Source: Legionellaceae bacterium (GTDB lineage: Bacteria; Pseudomonadota; Gammaproteobacteria; Legionellales; Legionellaceae). Taken from it: a stretch of 5,861 bases of DNA. The position numbers were made by a program, and so were the translations under genes. Location: the NCBI GenBank assembly GCA_947470005.1, contig CANISA010000108.1, positions 1 to 5,861 of the forward strand, in the 5' to 3' direction. Shown here one piece after another: positions 5,565 through 5,861 of the stretch. The first letter of the stretch is position 1; every line of letters begins with the position of its first letter. The notes under the pieces were generated by a model. That model made no database searches. It was not told the DNA's origin and saw only the letters and a program-made list of their open reading frames with translations.

Positions 5565-5861
5565 GAGCTGCTTTCATCTGGATTCGGAATAGAGTATCTC
5601 TTACGCCATTGAGGATCTGCATAGTAAATCTTATAGACCAATTTCATAGTATTGAGCGCATCCAGTGACGAACTGCTTGTAATGGGCTTGTTTTGCATGA
5701 TGCAGTCGGTAAATCTACTGATTTCTTCCTCCCACGAGGGGTCGTTATCGTAATGAATAACCTTCTCTTGCGGATCGCCTAGGTCATTCTCGTGATCCAC
5801 TTTGACAACTGTGAGAGTTTCGGCACCGTAACTCTTGGTGCCCGACAAAATACCCTCCAAA
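5561..5861 (-). CDS. Gfo/Idh/MocA-type oxidoreductase, C-terminal part only (cut by right window edge)
   Basis: About 100 C-terminal residues of a protein whose start lies beyond the right edge. The codon nearest the edge is TTG and is most likely internal, so this is a partial gene, not a small one. The visible part has the look of the C-terminal alpha/beta domain of Gfo/Idh/MocA NAD(P)-dependent sugar dehydrogenases: a SYG-x-ETL strand, then SWEEEISRF leading a helix with 'IMQNKPI', then a final helix with 'SSLDALNTMKLVYKIYYAD'. The family is usually 330-400 residues, so roughly the last quarter is present. The Rossmann fold, the EKP lysine and the catalytic His are all outside the window, so activity cannot be judged. 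Its TGA stop overlaps the ATG of the next gene (ATGA, 4 bases), so it belongs to the same operon and is probably translationally coupled. Family assignment rests on C-terminal pattern only; substrate unknown. Confidence 0.68.
   Translation of the reverse strand, partial: LEGILSGTKSYGAETLTVVKVDHENDLGDPQEKVIHYDNDPSWEEEISRFTDCIMQNKPITSSSSLDALNTMKLVYKIYYADPQWRKRYSIPNPDESSS

Noticed and set aside
5561..5860. A complete 99-residue small protein starting with TTG at 5860
   Set aside because: The frame is open to the window edge and the content looks like the end of a longer Gfo/Idh protein, so it is a truncated view of a larger gene.

Overview
This window is a tightly packed, single-strand stretch of a biosynthetic operon. 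Seven genes, one of them cut by the right edge, all read on the minus strand, so transcription runs from high to low coordinates. Neighbouring genes overlap by 4, 8 or 11 bases or are separated by at most 27 bases. I see no internal promoter, terminator, RNA gene, repeat array or mobile element. Both ends of the operon lie outside the window.

In transcription order the genes are: the C-terminal end of a Gfo/Idh/MocA-type oxidoreductase (5861-5561); a SIS-domain phosphosugar isomerase related to GmhA (5564-4962); a short-chain dehydrogenase/reductase (4972-4238); a 3-dehydroquinate-synthase-like sugar-phosphate cyclase (4245-3172 with my preferred GTG start); a D-2-hydroxyacid dehydrogenase of the phosphoglycerate dehydrogenase type (3179-2235); a HisC-like PLP aminotransferase (2207-1113); and a complete Gfo/Idh/MocA dehydrogenase resembling WlbA/WbpB UDP-GlcNAcA 3-dehydrogenases (1116-28).

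The enzymes fit the making of an unusual sugar or cyclitol. The set has an isomerase for a phosphorylated sugar, a cyclase of the family that closes 7-phosphate keto-sugars into carbocycles, several NAD(P)-dependent dehydrogenases, and an aminotransferase from a family that handles phosphorylated ketones. Such sets are typical of surface-polysaccharide (O-antigen or capsule) islands or of aminocyclitol natural-product clusters. No shikimate, histidine or serine pathway partner is present, so the cyclase, HisC-like and SerA-like proteins are best read as recruited paralogues rather than housekeeping AroB, HisC and SerA. The most interesting proposal is a sedoheptulose-7-phosphate-like substrate that is cyclised, oxidised or reduced, and aminated to an amino-carbasugar. 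This is inference; no substrate can be proved from the sequence.

The organism is a bacterium of moderate to low GC (a little over 40% from counting a few lines), with ATG and GTG starts and Shine-Dalgarno sites. The sequence does not let me name a phylum. No kinase, nucleotidyltransferase, phosphatase, glycosyltransferase or transporter lies in the window; these would be expected in the flanks.
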